This document shows, one piece after another, positions 36,181 through 48,487 of a stretch of DNA of 64,000 nucleotides. Source of the DNA: Daedaleopsis sinensis (Eukaryota > Basidiomycota > Agaricomycetes > Polyporales > Polyporaceae); assembly GCA_033807695.1 (NCBI GenBank), contig CM066301.1, forward strand, positions 4,402,001-4,466,000, in the 5' to 3' direction. Numbering within the stretch: position 1 is the stretch's first letter; each line of letters starts with the position of its first letter. Under the pieces are notes generated by a model. That model did no database searches and was not told the DNA's origin. It was given only the letters and a program-made list of their open reading frames with translations. A program made the translations under genes and the position numbers.

Positions 36181-38355
36181 CGCTCACGAGGGGGTCCGTG
36201 CGTGAGTTCTTGCCAGATTTCTCCCAGTCGCACGCCACCCACTTACGCAAGCACCGAAGAAGAATCGGACACCGGGCCTGCTCGGCCAACCACAGCACGA
36301 CACGAGAGGCTGGGCGCGGTCGTTGGAACATCCATGCGGATAAAGTCGATTCCTGACGTCCGCTGCACGCGAGAGGCGTTAGCGTGGGATGCCGTGCGTT
36401 GTTCGCGTCCATGAATGAGCGCTCGGGTTGCGATCGGTGCAAATTTCTGGGGCCTGGCCGTCGTAGATTGTTCCAGGCGAGGGACGAGGAGCAGGAAGCG
36501 GATTGGGAGAAGAAAGCACACAGTGTTGCGTGAGTTGCCCTGACATGAACTGCAAAAGCTTGCCATACTATAGAAGTGATGTCATAGCATGATACTTACT
36601 GCCTACTGTATTGTTGAGTCAGATGCAAGCTGTGGATATTGCAGCGCACTGCCGAAAACACGTAGAATGAGCAAACGAAGCTTTGAGCTTGCTCGAGACA
36701 CGCACCGCATAAGCATTCCTGCATGGAGATGCGAAACAATCGTCAGCATCGCAGGTTTAGAAGAGCGGATGCGGACTGCTCACCCTCGAATATCTATTTC
36801 TCGGAATTCTGGCTGTGGCGCAGATTCGGCGGTGCATTGGATGAGTGCCGGAAACGGAAATGAGAGCGCCGGCGCACGCGTCTCGTTCAAGTCCGAGATG
36901 CCCGCTGTCTTCCCATGGCCTGCCCTTCGCCGCCTCTCCTTCTCGGATCCAATCCTGTAAATCGCTGACGACATACCTGCTAATCATAACGGCGACCCGT
37001 CTCCCTGTCGGCCTGTCCCAGCCACCGGTGAGGCTGCACCTACGCTGCTCAGGCTCACTGTTCACTGTCGTAGTTGAGCTTTGATTTGAGCTGTTGACTT
37101 GAGCGACTATCTACTCATTCGAGACGGCGCCGGATCCAGAGACGAGCTCCACGTCGCTCTCCCTCAATACTTCGACTGCACTGGGAGGTGATGATGGTCG
37201 AGCAACGCTTGACTGGGTGGCGCCGACCTGCTTCCGGAACTTCCACTCGGGGACAGGGTCTGCGGCCGCTGCTGCCCGATGAATGTTCGAGCTTGGAAGA
37301 GCAATACCCTTCTCTATTTCCGTGCCCCGCCACCTGCCCGTGCTCGACAGCTCCTCCTGAGTGATAGCGGCGCGTCCGCCGCCGCCAGTGATACAACTCT
37401 GATACCATGCTCTTCTCGCACAATTCGAGCGGTGCACAGACTTGGAGGGGTCGGCGGGCACAGGACGTCAGAGGAGGGACGACCAGCACGACTCGGACGG
37501 TCCGGCGAGACGAGCCGCGAGCACGCGGTGCGCGATGGACAGCCCACCTCCGAGTCGCATCCGCGATCATGTAAGCCGTCTGCGCCGTGGGTTTAGGTCC
37601 AGAACCTCAGGCCTCAGGGACGCACCCGAGCCGAACAGGACTTCTCGGGGTACGGTATCCACATGTGCACCGCTCGTCTTACTCTGCGTGTGCTCACGTC
37701 CCCACAGTTGCAGGTTTATGTCCACAAGACACCCGACGGCGGGGGCGGAGCACTCAGATGATACAGCGAGCAGCGTTGAGAGGACGGGCTGCGAAGTGTG
37801 CACGCTTGCCCGGTGTTCCTGAGGACGCCCCGCGGCGAACCACCCTCTGCGAAGCGACGCTGGGAAGCGTCTCAATATCTCACGTATTCGGCCAGCGACG
37901 CACCAGAAACAGGCATGATCATTGCGTGTATACACAGCGACTATCCACAGCTCAACAGCTGTCAGCGCGAGCGCGAGCGCGGGCCACGGAGGGCGCCGAC
38001 CCGGTCGCACAGAGCGCGTCCGGGTCCCTCCTCCTCCTCCTCCTCCCTCCTCCCCCCATGCTCCCCTCCCCCATGCTGCACGACGAGCGCGTCCCCCTTC
38101 CCCCGGAACGCACCCTCGCCGCTCCCGACAGCGCACTCCCCCACACTCTCCAGACGATGCAACACACGCCGCAGGGCTCCCCTCGACGTGCTCTGGGGAC
38201 TGCGTTGTGCACGGTACGTCTGTCGCCGGGGGAGAGCGCGGCCACGGCCAGCACCAACTCTTCTCCCCTCTCCCCTCCCCCTGCTCTCCAGCGACGCGTC
38301 AGACCGGCTCGGGCTCGCCGTTGCGACGCGCCGTGTCGCATCGAGCATCGACTCG
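36181..38355. other. U4 region between minus-strand promoter and second plus-strand gene
   Basis: As in U3. The 123-codon frame is 36589-36960. Confidence 0.4.
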
Positions 38356-40174
38356 ATGCACGTCGAGACCCGAGCTGACGACGAGCCTCCCTGCGACGCG
38401 GCGCCGGGGATCTCGCAGGCGTCGAGCTCGCCGGTCTCGCGGCGAACGCCTCGTCCTCGGGCTCTCGCGCCGGGGCAGCACTGGAGAGTGCCACAGCCAT
38501 CCGCCTGCGACTCGACTCGGAAGTCGGTGTCTCGCAGACGAGGCCTCAGGCGGGCACGGGCGCGTCGCGTCGCGTCGAAAGACGTGTCATTGCGGACGCT
38601 CATACACGCGATGGTACGTACATTTCCATTTCTGCGAACGAGCTCGCCGGGACTGACTGTACTCACGCCCCAGATAGACTGTGCAGGTGGCGTTATCGAG
38701 CGCGTCCTCGATCTCTGCCGGCGTGAAGAGCGATGCGTGCTGTGTGCGCGGTGAGTATGAGTCTGTCGACGATAGCCCGGCACGTACTCACGTACCAGCA
38801 GCGTCGTGTTCCAGAGCGCGTTCACCCACCGCGACGACGCGACGGCGGCGTGCCGGCCGGGAGCTCGCGTTCTCGACGCGCGACACGACATCGCCGCCCT
38901 CTTCGCTGTTGGCGGGCGAGATCCAGCCGTCTCGACATGCTCCGGACGTGCACGGTGGCCATGGCAGAGGTGAGTTCCTGTACAGTCTCGGGGCATGCGT
39001 CAGTGGCTGACCTCAATGAGCTCTACAGTCTCCTACCGCTGCGGATCGGCAGTGCATTCTTCGGACGTCAGCACGCCCGGCGGAAAGAAGACGGACCTTC
39101 GTGAGCCGACGGAAGGCGCGGCGGACAGTCGCGCACCTCCTGCGATGGGATCTCGCGCCTCCATCGCGTTCCCATGATGGCGGGACCTACCGTGGGGTTT
39201 GGAACGTCTGAATCCGTGGCAGGTACGCTCCGGAGCTCGTCTCGAAGAATGGCGCTTACCTCCTTTGTTCACTTAGCGTGCCGGCGCGCGAGCGTGGCTC
39301 GCATCCGCCAGTCTGGAGAGTTGCGACTCGGAGCCGGCTGAGCATCCGGGGAGCTTGGCGGCGCAAGGAGGACGCGTCGATGTCCGCGTGCCTTACCAAG
39401 ATGCCTGCAGTCGAGTGTGGCGTCGGCGGGTGAAGGGAGCGCGTGCGGTCGAGGGCGTGGGGCTGAGGTGAGTCGTTTGACGTTCACCGGGACTCGGGCG
39501 GATGGCTGCGAGCCGTCTCGAGAGGTGTGGCGGGAGCTGACGTTCACCGCCGTCAGTAGCTCGCCTAAGCGTTGGCCGCAGAGCTGCTCCTCAGCAGCAC
39601 GCTCGTGGGCCGTCCGACGACGTGGGCGACGCTCTCGCGCTGATTCGCATCGCGACGGGTGCTGTCCGGCGGTCCTCCAGGATGCTGCACAGAGGTCGGG
39701 TCTGTTGGCATCGAAGGTGAGTACACTGGAACGTCGTGTGCGGCGTGGGATCGTACTCATGTTCCGGGGTCTTCTAGCACGCCGGCGGGGATGGCCCGAG
39801 TGGCTCGGACGACGCGAGTATCCGAGGAGATCGGGGACTCAAGTCGTCGAGCGGCGGCAGGGATCGAGAGAGTGGCGAGAGCGGGGAAGGCGGTAGCATC
39901 CTGGCTGGCGGTGCTTACGTGTCAGCCGGCTGATGATGGCTGCAGAATCGGAGAGCGCGGGACGGCGAAGAAGGGTGAGTGACACGTTGCGAATCGCGAG
40001 TTGTACTCACCTAACTTGGCACACGAGATTGCACTTACTATTTCGGCTCTTCTAGCACGCTGGCGGGCGGGCGGCGACGACGCGGATCTCCGGGGACGCG
40101 GATCCGTGCCTGAGAGCGGGGAGCGGGGAGTGGCGGGAGGCGGATCAGGGTTCGTGAGCGAGTGCGGTGAGTGA
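38356..40174 (+). pseudogene. Second plus-strand gene in U4, one stop
   Basis: As in U3; the shared TGA is at 39175-39177. Confidence 0.4.
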
Positions 40175-41048
40175 GAGCGTTTGGAATGGCGGGGTTTTCG
40201 CACGTGGTCGGAGTCAGATGGCGTTTTTCGTCTGTCGCGGCTAGAGCGGCGGTAGGAGGACTGGCGGCGGGGAGTGCGAGGGTGGCGGGGAGTGCGAGGA
40301 CGGCGGGGGCGGAAGTATGCGAGGGTGGCGCGGGCGCAGCGGAAAACGAGGGTGAGTACAGTTAGTCGCGATTTGACAAGACGAGGATTGACTTACGAGC
40401 GCGGTTCTCCGAGTGCGCTGGCGCGCGGACGGCGGTATGCTTCCCGGAGCAGGCGTCGACGTCTGCGGGGACGATGGGTGCAGCCTGGACGAGTACGGCG
40501 GAAGGATGTGAGGATGGCGCGGGCGCAGCGGCAAACGAGGGTGAGTACAGTTAGTCGCGATTTCACAGCACGAGAACAGACTTACGAGCGTGATTCTGTG
40601 AGCTGTCGCGCGGGCACCCTCGGAGCACGCGAGTATTATAGGCGCGACTGGAATCAGTCGAGCTGAGTTGGGCGGGCGAGTACGGCGTGGGCGGAGTCGA
40701 AATGCGAAGGGGACGGAAGCGGAGGTGAGTGGGATGTGTTTTGAGGGCTGAAGGGGCGCGGCAGCCAGGATCCGGGCGGGCTAGAGGACGTATGCGGTGA
40801 GTGAGAGTGAGATTCGCACCTGATGAGTTGTGAGCAGGTGAGTAGACGGTTTCGAGTGTACGCACTGTGAATATATGCGCACGTATGCTTGCACGAGAGC
40901 TGCGAGAGCGGAAGAACAGACGCGCCTGGAGGTATGTATCTGTATCGCAGGAACGACGTGTGTGGCAGCGGAAGAGCACGAGGGACGGAGAGCGGGAGGA
41001 GGCAGCGGAAACAGAGAGCAGGAGCACGCACAGGACAGAGGTACGCCC
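40175..41048 (+). repeat. U4 spacer with 189-bp exon-intron duplication, shortened 3' part
   Basis: Both copies of the block are present. The GCAGCGGAAGAGCAC repeats are cut to one full copy and one broken copy, and the following GCCCCCGCCC segment is missing. Confidence 0.6.
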
Positions 41049-41099
41049 AGTGCAGCTTATATCCCCAGAATCGCACAGTGCAGCCTATAGCCCTGGATT
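41049..41099 (+). repeat. 28-bp TATAT VNTR before KH copy 5, about 2 copies
   Basis: Two copies without the leading diverged copy. One TATAT core is changed to CTATAGCCC. Confidence 0.6.
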
Positions 41100-41171
41100 A
41101 GCACATAAGGCCAGCGATCCGCACGGCTCGTTGCACGCCCTCGAGGGGACAGAGGGGACGGGCGTCTAGAG

Positions 41172-41212
41172 GACGGGCAGGGACGGGCAGGGACGGGCAG
41201 GGACGGGCAGGG
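41172..41212 (+). repeat. 10-bp GGGACGGGCA repeat before KH copy 5, four copies
   Basis: Four copies. Confidence 0.65.
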
Positions 41213-41692
41213 AGAGTGCGGCGGGGTGCGAGGACGAGGCTGAGAGCAAGCATGCGGGTCGTCGTCGAGCGTCGCCGCCTCGCGTCGTGGTCGTCGAGAG
41301 CAGAGAGAGAGCGAGTCGAGCGAGAGCAGCTGGCAAGACTGGGCGCCCGATCTCGATCCTAGTTCTCGCAACGTCATCTGTGGCTGTGCCTGCGCCTTTG
41401 GTTATGGGCGCGACTTGTCTCTCGACCACGACGACCCCCGTGGCAGCCATGCAGCCCTCGTCGCCGTCGTCGCCAACAGCGAGCTCAAGGTACGTACCAG
41501 CCTAGGAGCGCCATGTCTCTGCCCTTCCTCCCCCTCCTCACCGTCCACGCTGCGTTGCCCCAGACACATCTCCTGTCCTGTCCCAAGCCCTCCTCTCCGT
41601 CCCAACTCCCAGCAACCCCCTCCGTCTCGTACACTCCCCACGGACACTAAGGCTCCCTGCTTTGCGATCCTGACCACTCTTATTCTCGAATC

Positions 41693-43079
41693 ATGCCAGA
41701 AGCCGACATCACCCGCAAGCGCTCCCGCTCGCCCTCGGACAGCGACCAGCCCAAACAGAAGCGTGCCAACACAGGCGCCTCGAATGACTCTCACCGCTCG
41801 CACCATTCCTCTGCCGTGGCCGGTGACGTGAAGATGGAATCCCGCGCAGACGACACCGCTGCCTCTACCCCCGATGCCAAAGGCCATCCCTCTGACGGAG
41901 ACCGCGTGTCTGCCGACGACTCGCGTGGCGACAGCACCACGACATCTGCAGCCGCTGGCTCTGCGTCCTCCGCGCCTCCTGCGTCGAACATCCACATGCG
42001 TTGCCTCATCGTCACCCAGGACGCGTCGATAATCATCGGCAAGGCTGGCTCTCACGTCAACGAGATCAGGGAGAAGAGCGGAGCCCGCGTCATGGTCTCC
42101 GAGAGCATTCCTGGTAATCCAGAGCGAATCCTCAACGTGAGCGGCCCACTAGACGCGGTGTCCAAGGTACGTGTGCATATACTCAGTCCTGCCATGCAAA
42201 CGCTGACATACCGTATCTAGGCGTTTGGGCTGATAGTACGGAGGATCAACGACGAGCCTTTCGACAAGCCATCTGTCCCCGGCAGCCGTGCTGTCACCAT
42301 CAAGTTCATGATCCCCAACTCCCGTATGGGCTCTGTGATTGGCAAGGGCGGTACAAAGATCAAGGAGATCCAGGATGCCAGCGGCGCAAGGCTGAATGCC
42401 AGCGAGGGTATGCTCCCCGGCTCTACGGAGGTACGTCCGGCGTCTTCGGTGGCCAAAGCCATGTCTCAACGCTCGAACGCGCAGCGCCTCCTGAGCGTGT
42501 CTGGTGTGGCGGACGCGATTCACATCGCGACCTACTACATTGGCAACATCCTCATTGAAGCCAACGAGCGTATGCCCGCTTCCAACAACTCGACCTATCG
42601 TCCCACGAGCAACTCCAGAAGGCCACCGTACATGGGATCTTCCTACGTTCCCGGCTACACTGCGGCGGCTGCGCATAATCCCTATGCACCTGCGCCTGGC
42701 GCTGGTGCAGCTCCGGCGCCGTCCCAACTCCAGACCCAACAAATCTACATCCCCAACGACTTGGTCGGGTGTATCATCGGAAAAGGTGGCGCGAAGATCA
42801 ACGAGATTAGGCATATGAGCGCAAGCCAGATCAAGATCATGGAGCCTGGTGCCGTGGGCGTGGGCATGAACGGGGCACCGGCGCCCGCAGGCAGCGAAGG
42901 CGAGCGGTTGGTCGTTATCACGGGCCAGCCCGCGAACATCCAGATGGCCGTGCAGCTGTTGTACTCCGTGCGTACTAGTATTTTCTGTCTTCGCGTCGCT
43001 ATGTGCCTGATCTCGGCACGTATAGCGACTCGAGCAGGAGAAGCAGAAGCAGCTCCGGCAACAAACGTCGCACGTCTGA
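41693..43079 (+). CDS. Triple-KH poly(C)-binding-type protein, copy 5
   Basis: Exons 41693-42166, 42221-42430, 42485-42967 and 43026-43079; 406 residues, identical protein. It has Asn191 AAC like copy 1 but Gly302 GGT like copies 3 and 4, so the exchange history crosses the gene itself. Confidence 0.93.
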
Positions 43080-44785
43080 GTACGTAGCGTGAAGGTCGAA
43101 GTCGTTTCTTTCGGTCTTGGTCGGCGCTCGTTGCCTCTCGCCGGCGGGCTGCCGTTCGCATCGGGGCGGGGCGGGCTCAGGGCGGGGCTGTCGCGCGCGA
43201 TACTCGCGGGGCTCAGGAAGAGGGTAGGTGTCGTGCGCGACGCTACGCTCGCGGGGCAGCAACAAGTACGTAGCTTAAAGCACGCTTTCGACGTCTCTTC
43301 TTCTGGTCTTCGCCCATGCTCGTCGCACCTATCCCCATTGTTCTGTCGCCGTTTACTCTGTCCGTTAGTGCGCCCGTGGTCGCTGACATTACTGCAAAAC
43401 ACATAGTACATCTCATCCCCTCCCTGTGTAGTACGCTCTCTGCTGCTATCTCTATATTTAATCCGGAACCCGTTCGCCCATGCCCCTCCCCGTTCTCATG
43501 TCTTCGTCGTCTCATGTGCCCTTGCAACTCTTCCATCGCCTCTTGTCTCTGCTTTCCGCTGCGTCGTCAGGGTTCCCATGTTGTTATCGAGTTCGTTTCA
43601 ATCCATCCATGTTTCTCATGCACATCCCAGTCAGTGTACATGTCTCGGATGACCTTGCGCTGCAGAACGCAGGAGTATGCGAGGATCTGCGTGATGCAAG
43701 GAGAGCATGAGCGCGGCGTGAACTGTGCAAGGTGCGTCTTCCGCGTATCACAGCAGATATCTCGCTGACGATTTCAGGTTCACAGCATGCGCACTGCGGG
43801 GTCCAGTCGATTCTGAGCGAGCGAGCAGTTGCGCAGCACGCGAACCGGGCCCCGAGACGATGTGCAGGAATGGACGGATGGCACTTCCGCCCGGCGCACG
43901 CCACCTTCGGCGCGCTGAACGAGGTCTGCGTGTGTGCCATCCCCGACGCGCCAGCTCGTCGCTGGCCGCACGGCAGACCGCGCGCGCGAACTTCTGCGGC
44001 CGCACCGCCGGCGTCGTGCCCGAGCACTTCAAGACCTTCGCCGCACGCAGGCTTCCCTGTGCGTCCGGCCCTGAGCACATGGTACGCCTACGACAGCCAC
44101 GGGTTCCGCTCGATGACCACGCACGCACGCGAGTCTTTGGAGTCATCTACTGGTAGCTCAGACATGATCTCACAGTTGCCCGTACACTCAAGGCACTCGG
44201 TCGCGCGATCGTTTCAGGTTGCGCAAATCACACCATGGATTGCTATTGCGGACTTGTACATTACAAGTGTACACGGTCGTCCTCCGTACGTGCCACCACG
44301 GTGACCGCCACCCTCGTCCACTCTCACCCGGACTCCAGTATCGCGTCTGCTTCCCTCCCCTCAGTATCTACAGCGACCCGGCTCGTCCCGGTCTTCAGGT
44401 TGCTACCTACTATGTACTACAGATACCCGAACGAAGAAATGGCATTCATTCTTACTCGAGCTACGTGGCCCCATTGGGCGCGAGGGCGCAGCCTAGCTTA
44501 CAGCTTTTAGTAGATCATGTCCAAGTCTGAGAAAGGGACGTCAGGAATACGAAGTCGTGCAGCCAAGAGCATGTCCCACGCACAATGAAGACCCACATGC
44601 ACACGAAACCGTCTACCTGGACCGAGTCAGTACGTGCGCCGACAGAGACATGCACGCTCGCGAATTCGTACGTCCGAGTCGATTGCTGTACGACGCCGGG
44701 GGCGGCTCAGCACTCAGTTCTGGGTGCGAGGAAGCTGCTATGAGTACATCTCACTCCGAAGACTGTGACAACTTGGATAGCTCAC
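43080..44785. other. U5 region between KH gene and minus-strand unit, 190-codon open frame
   Basis: The open frame at 43732-44304 is as in U3 except for a short cluster of substitutions at about 43946-43962 (DAPARRW instead of DSPSRLW). Confidence 0.35.
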
Positions 44786-46280
44786 CTCCGCATCTGTCCA
44801 GGACCGGCGAGTGAGCATGCACTGTCCGGTGTTCGACTCGGAATGGACTTGTAGTGCACGCTTCGAGGCCGCGCGCCGTGAAGCAAATCTCCGGCACGCC
44901 AGACACCGCCTCGTGCGATCGAGTCGCAGGTGCTCCGAGCGATACTGGACCGGACAAGATCGTCCTGTGCACTAACGGCGGTGGTCACTCGCGGCGCACA
45001 GAATGGGCACGAGGTTCAGGGCTCACCTCAACGCGCGGGTGTGCACTGCACGGGGGGAGGAATGTTCTGTGACGCATGTCCGAGGCAGGTACGGCACATT
45101 CGCGTTGTCCCGAGTCGACGCGACGGTCATGACAGTGGACACAATCTAGTACATTCGAACATGAGATATAAAGTCGATGAAATAAACGTGTGACCTCACC
45201 ACAGCATGAATGTGCAATTAGACACAGCCGGCCCTGCACTGCTGGATGCCGCAGCCTCGGATATGAATGCAAACACAGTCGGACAGCGATGTGCGATCTG
45301 ACAAAGTGAGAGTCAGCATATTGAGATCAAGATCGAGAGCGCGACGTACCGGCAAAGCTAAGTACGGACTCGTCTCGCGTGTTACATGAGGTGCAGGTTT
45401 GACTGCCTCTAGCGATTTCCGAACAGCGCCACGGGCAGCAGCAAAGCCAGTGTTCTGCAGCGAATGTGTGACTCGTCAGTGCCATTGACACATGTGTGCA
45501 AGGTGTACTCACTCGTCCGGAGATCTCCAGCTAGAGCGTAACACTGTGAACCCGAGTCAGAGCCGGATGTCTGTGCAGATCAACGAAGTCAGTGCCATCT
45601 CATTTAGGCGAGGAGCGAGGAGCTACAACGTACGCGACAGAGCGGATTGATGATATGAGCTAGGTGAGGGATCGTCGCCAACGAGAGTTGCCCATCTAGT
45701 GAGTCATGAATGAGCGATAGAAGTCCATAATAGTCACGAATAAACTCACCACGACGACTACGAGAAGTGCGGAGCTCGTCCGGCAGTGCAGAAGCCTAAT
45801 ACAACGTCGGGATATCGTGTTCGGATAACAATGCGATCATCTAGGGAAGTAGAGGTACAAGAGTCAGCGCGTCGTCGTCTATAAACAATAAACGGAGACG
45901 TACCCGGGCCATCCCCGCATGGCATAGTTGTGTCGTCGACCAAGCGATAGTACTCGGACGGCGCCGGTTGTAGCCTGATAGTATGAACTAGCATCAGATA
46001 TAGAGCTCGCAGTGAATGTGTAGACTCACCGGAGTGCTGCCGCAAAACGTACAGTCGTCTGAGCGACGGGATGACGAGATCGAAGCCGGCAGGGATCCAT
46101 TCTGAAGAAGAAGTGAAAGTCAGCATTCACTGGAGCATCACAGTATGAGAACCAATCGAAGACGTAGACGTACCGTCGTCGCATAGCGTCGTCGCTGTGT
46201 CGATCGGTGAGCGAGGGAGAACAGGCTGGAGGGGAGGGGAGGGGAGAGGAGGGGAGAGGCGAGGGGATGAGAGGGGATGG
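44786..46280 (-). other. U5 minus-strand spliced unit with about 78-residue ORF
   Basis: ATG 46184-46182 and stop at 45760-45758. The sequence is essentially that of U3. Confidence 0.45.
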
Positions 46281-46306
46281 CTCAGCAGCTCACATCTCCC
46301 TGTCCC

Positions 46307-46313
46307 ATTTATA
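46307..46313 (-). promoter_or_regulatory. TATA box of U5 minus-strand unit
   Basis: TATAAAT on the minus strand, same context as U3. Confidence 0.55.
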
Positions 46314-48487
46314 CGCTCACGAGGGGGTCCGTGCGTGAGTTCTTGCCAGATTTCTCCCAGTCGCACGCCACCCACTTACGCAAGCACCGAAGAAGAATCG
46401 GACACCGGGCCTGCTCGGCCAACCACAGCACGACACGAGAGGCTGGGTGCGGTCGTTGAAACATCCATGCGGATAAAGTCGATTCCTGACGTCCGCTGCA
46501 CGCGAGAGGCGTTAGCGTGGGATGCCGTGCGTTGTTCGCGTCCATGAATGAGCGCTCGGGTTGCGATCGGTGCAAATTTCTGGGGCCTGGCCGTCGTAGA
46601 TTGTTCCAGGCGAGGGACGAGGAGCAGGAAGCGGATTGGGAGAAGAAAGCACACAGTGTTGCGTGAGTTGCCCTGACATGAACTGCAAAAGCTTGCCATA
46701 CTATAGAAGTGATGTCATAGCATGATACTTACTGCCTACTGTATTGTTGAGTCAGATGCAAGCTGTGGATATTGCAGCGCACTGCCGAAAACACGTAGAA
46801 TGAGCAAACGAAGCTTTGAGCTTGCTCGAGACACGCACCGCATAAGCATTCCTGCATGGAGATGCGAAACAATCGTCAGCATCGCAGGTTTAGAAGAGCG
46901 GATGCGGACTGCTCACCCTCGAATATCTATTTCTCGGAATTCTGGCTGTGGCGCAGATTCGGCGGTGCATTGGATGAGTGCCGGAAACGGAAATGAGAGC
47001 GCCGGCGCACGCGTCTCGTTCAAGTCCGAGATGCCCGCTGTCTTCCCATGGCCTGCCCTTCGCCGCCTCTCCTTCTCGGATCCAATCCTGTAAATCGCTG
47101 ACGACATACCTGCTAATCATAACGGCGACCCGTCTCCCTGTCGGCCTGTCCCAGCCACCGGTGAGGCTGCACCTACGCTGCTCAGGCTCACTGTTCACTG
47201 TCGTAGTTGAGCTTTGATTTGAGCTGTTGACTTGAGCGACTATCTACTCATTCGAGACGGCGCCGGATCCAGAGACGAGCTCCACGTCGCTCTCCCTCAA
47301 TACTTCGACTGCACTGGGAGGTGATGATGGTCGAGCAACGCTTGACTGGGTGGCGCCGACCTGCTTCCGGAACTTCCACTCGGGGACAGGGTCTGCGGCC
47401 GCTGCTGCCCGATGAATGTTCGAGCTTGGAAGAGCAATACCCTTCTCTATTTCCGTGCCCCGCCACCTGCCCGTGCTCGACAGCTCCTCCTGAGTGATAG
47501 CGGCGCGTCCGCCGCCGCCAGTGATACAACTCTGATACCATGCTCTTCTCGCACAATTCGAGCGGTGCACAGACTTGGAGGGGTCGGCGGGCACAGGACG
47601 TCAGAGGAGGGACGACCAGCACGACTCGGACGGTCCGGCGAGACGAGCCGCGAGCACGCGGTGCGCGATGGACAGCCCACCTCCGAGTCGCATCCGCGAT
47701 CATGTAAGCCGTCTGCGCCGTGGGTTTAGGTCCAGAACCTCAGGCCTCAGGGACGCACCCGAGCCGAACAGGACTTCTCGGGGTACGGTATCCACATGTG
47801 CACCGCTCGTCTTACTCTGCGTGTGCTCACGTCCCCACAGTTGCAGGTTTATGTCCACAAGACACCCGACGGCGGGGGCGGAGCACTCAGATGATACAGC
47901 GAGCAGCGTTGAGAGGACGGGCTGCGAAGTGTGCACGCTTGCCCGGTGTTCCTGAGGACGCCCCGCGGCGAACCACCCTCTGCGAAGCGACGCTGGGAAG
48001 CGTCTCAATATCTCACGTATTCGGCCAGCGACGCACCAGAAACAGGCATGATCATTGCGTGTATACACAGCGACTATCCACAGCTCAACAGCTGTCAGCG
48101 CGAGCGCGAGCGCGGGCCACGGAGGGCGCCGACCCGGTCGCACAGAGCGCGTCCGGGTCCCTCCTCCTCCTCCTCCTCCCTCCTCCCCCCATGCTCCCCT
48201 CCCCCATGCTGCACGACGAGCGCGTCCCCCTTCCCCCGGAACGCACCCTCGCCGCTCCCGACAGCGCACTCCCCCACACTCTCCAGACGATGCAACACAC
48301 GCCGCAGGGCTCCCCTCGACGTGCTCTGGGGACTGCGTTGTGCACGGTACGTCTGTCGCCGGGGGAGAGCGCGGCCACGGCCAGCACCAACTCTTCTCCC
48401 CTCTCCCCTCCCCCTGCTCTCCAGCGACGCGTCAGACCGGCTCGGGCTCGCCGTTTCGACGCGCCGTGTCGATCGAGCATCGACTCG
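46314..48487. other. U5 region between minus-strand promoter and second plus-strand gene
   Basis: As in U3 up to about 48.4 kb. The 123-codon frame is 46722-47093. The leader intron of the next gene is 48347-48424. A 1-nt deletion at about 48473 (GTGTCGATCG) lies just before the proposed start codon, so it does not affect the proposed protein. Confidence 0.4.

Larger units (their letters stand above)
31258..41396 (+). repeat. Tandem array unit U4 (10,139 bp)
   Basis: Fourth unit. It is nearly identical to U3 except in the block at 33.3-34.0 kb, where it resembles U6 (TTCAAGAACGG at 33724), and in the spacer at 40.9-41.1 kb, where repeats are shortened. Confidence 0.95.

Noticed and set aside
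37962..38996. 344-codon minus-strand frame opposite the second plus-strand gene
   Set aside because: Arg/Gly-rich composition typical of chance frames in GC-rich DNA, not conserved in length between units, while the splice signals are on the plus strand.
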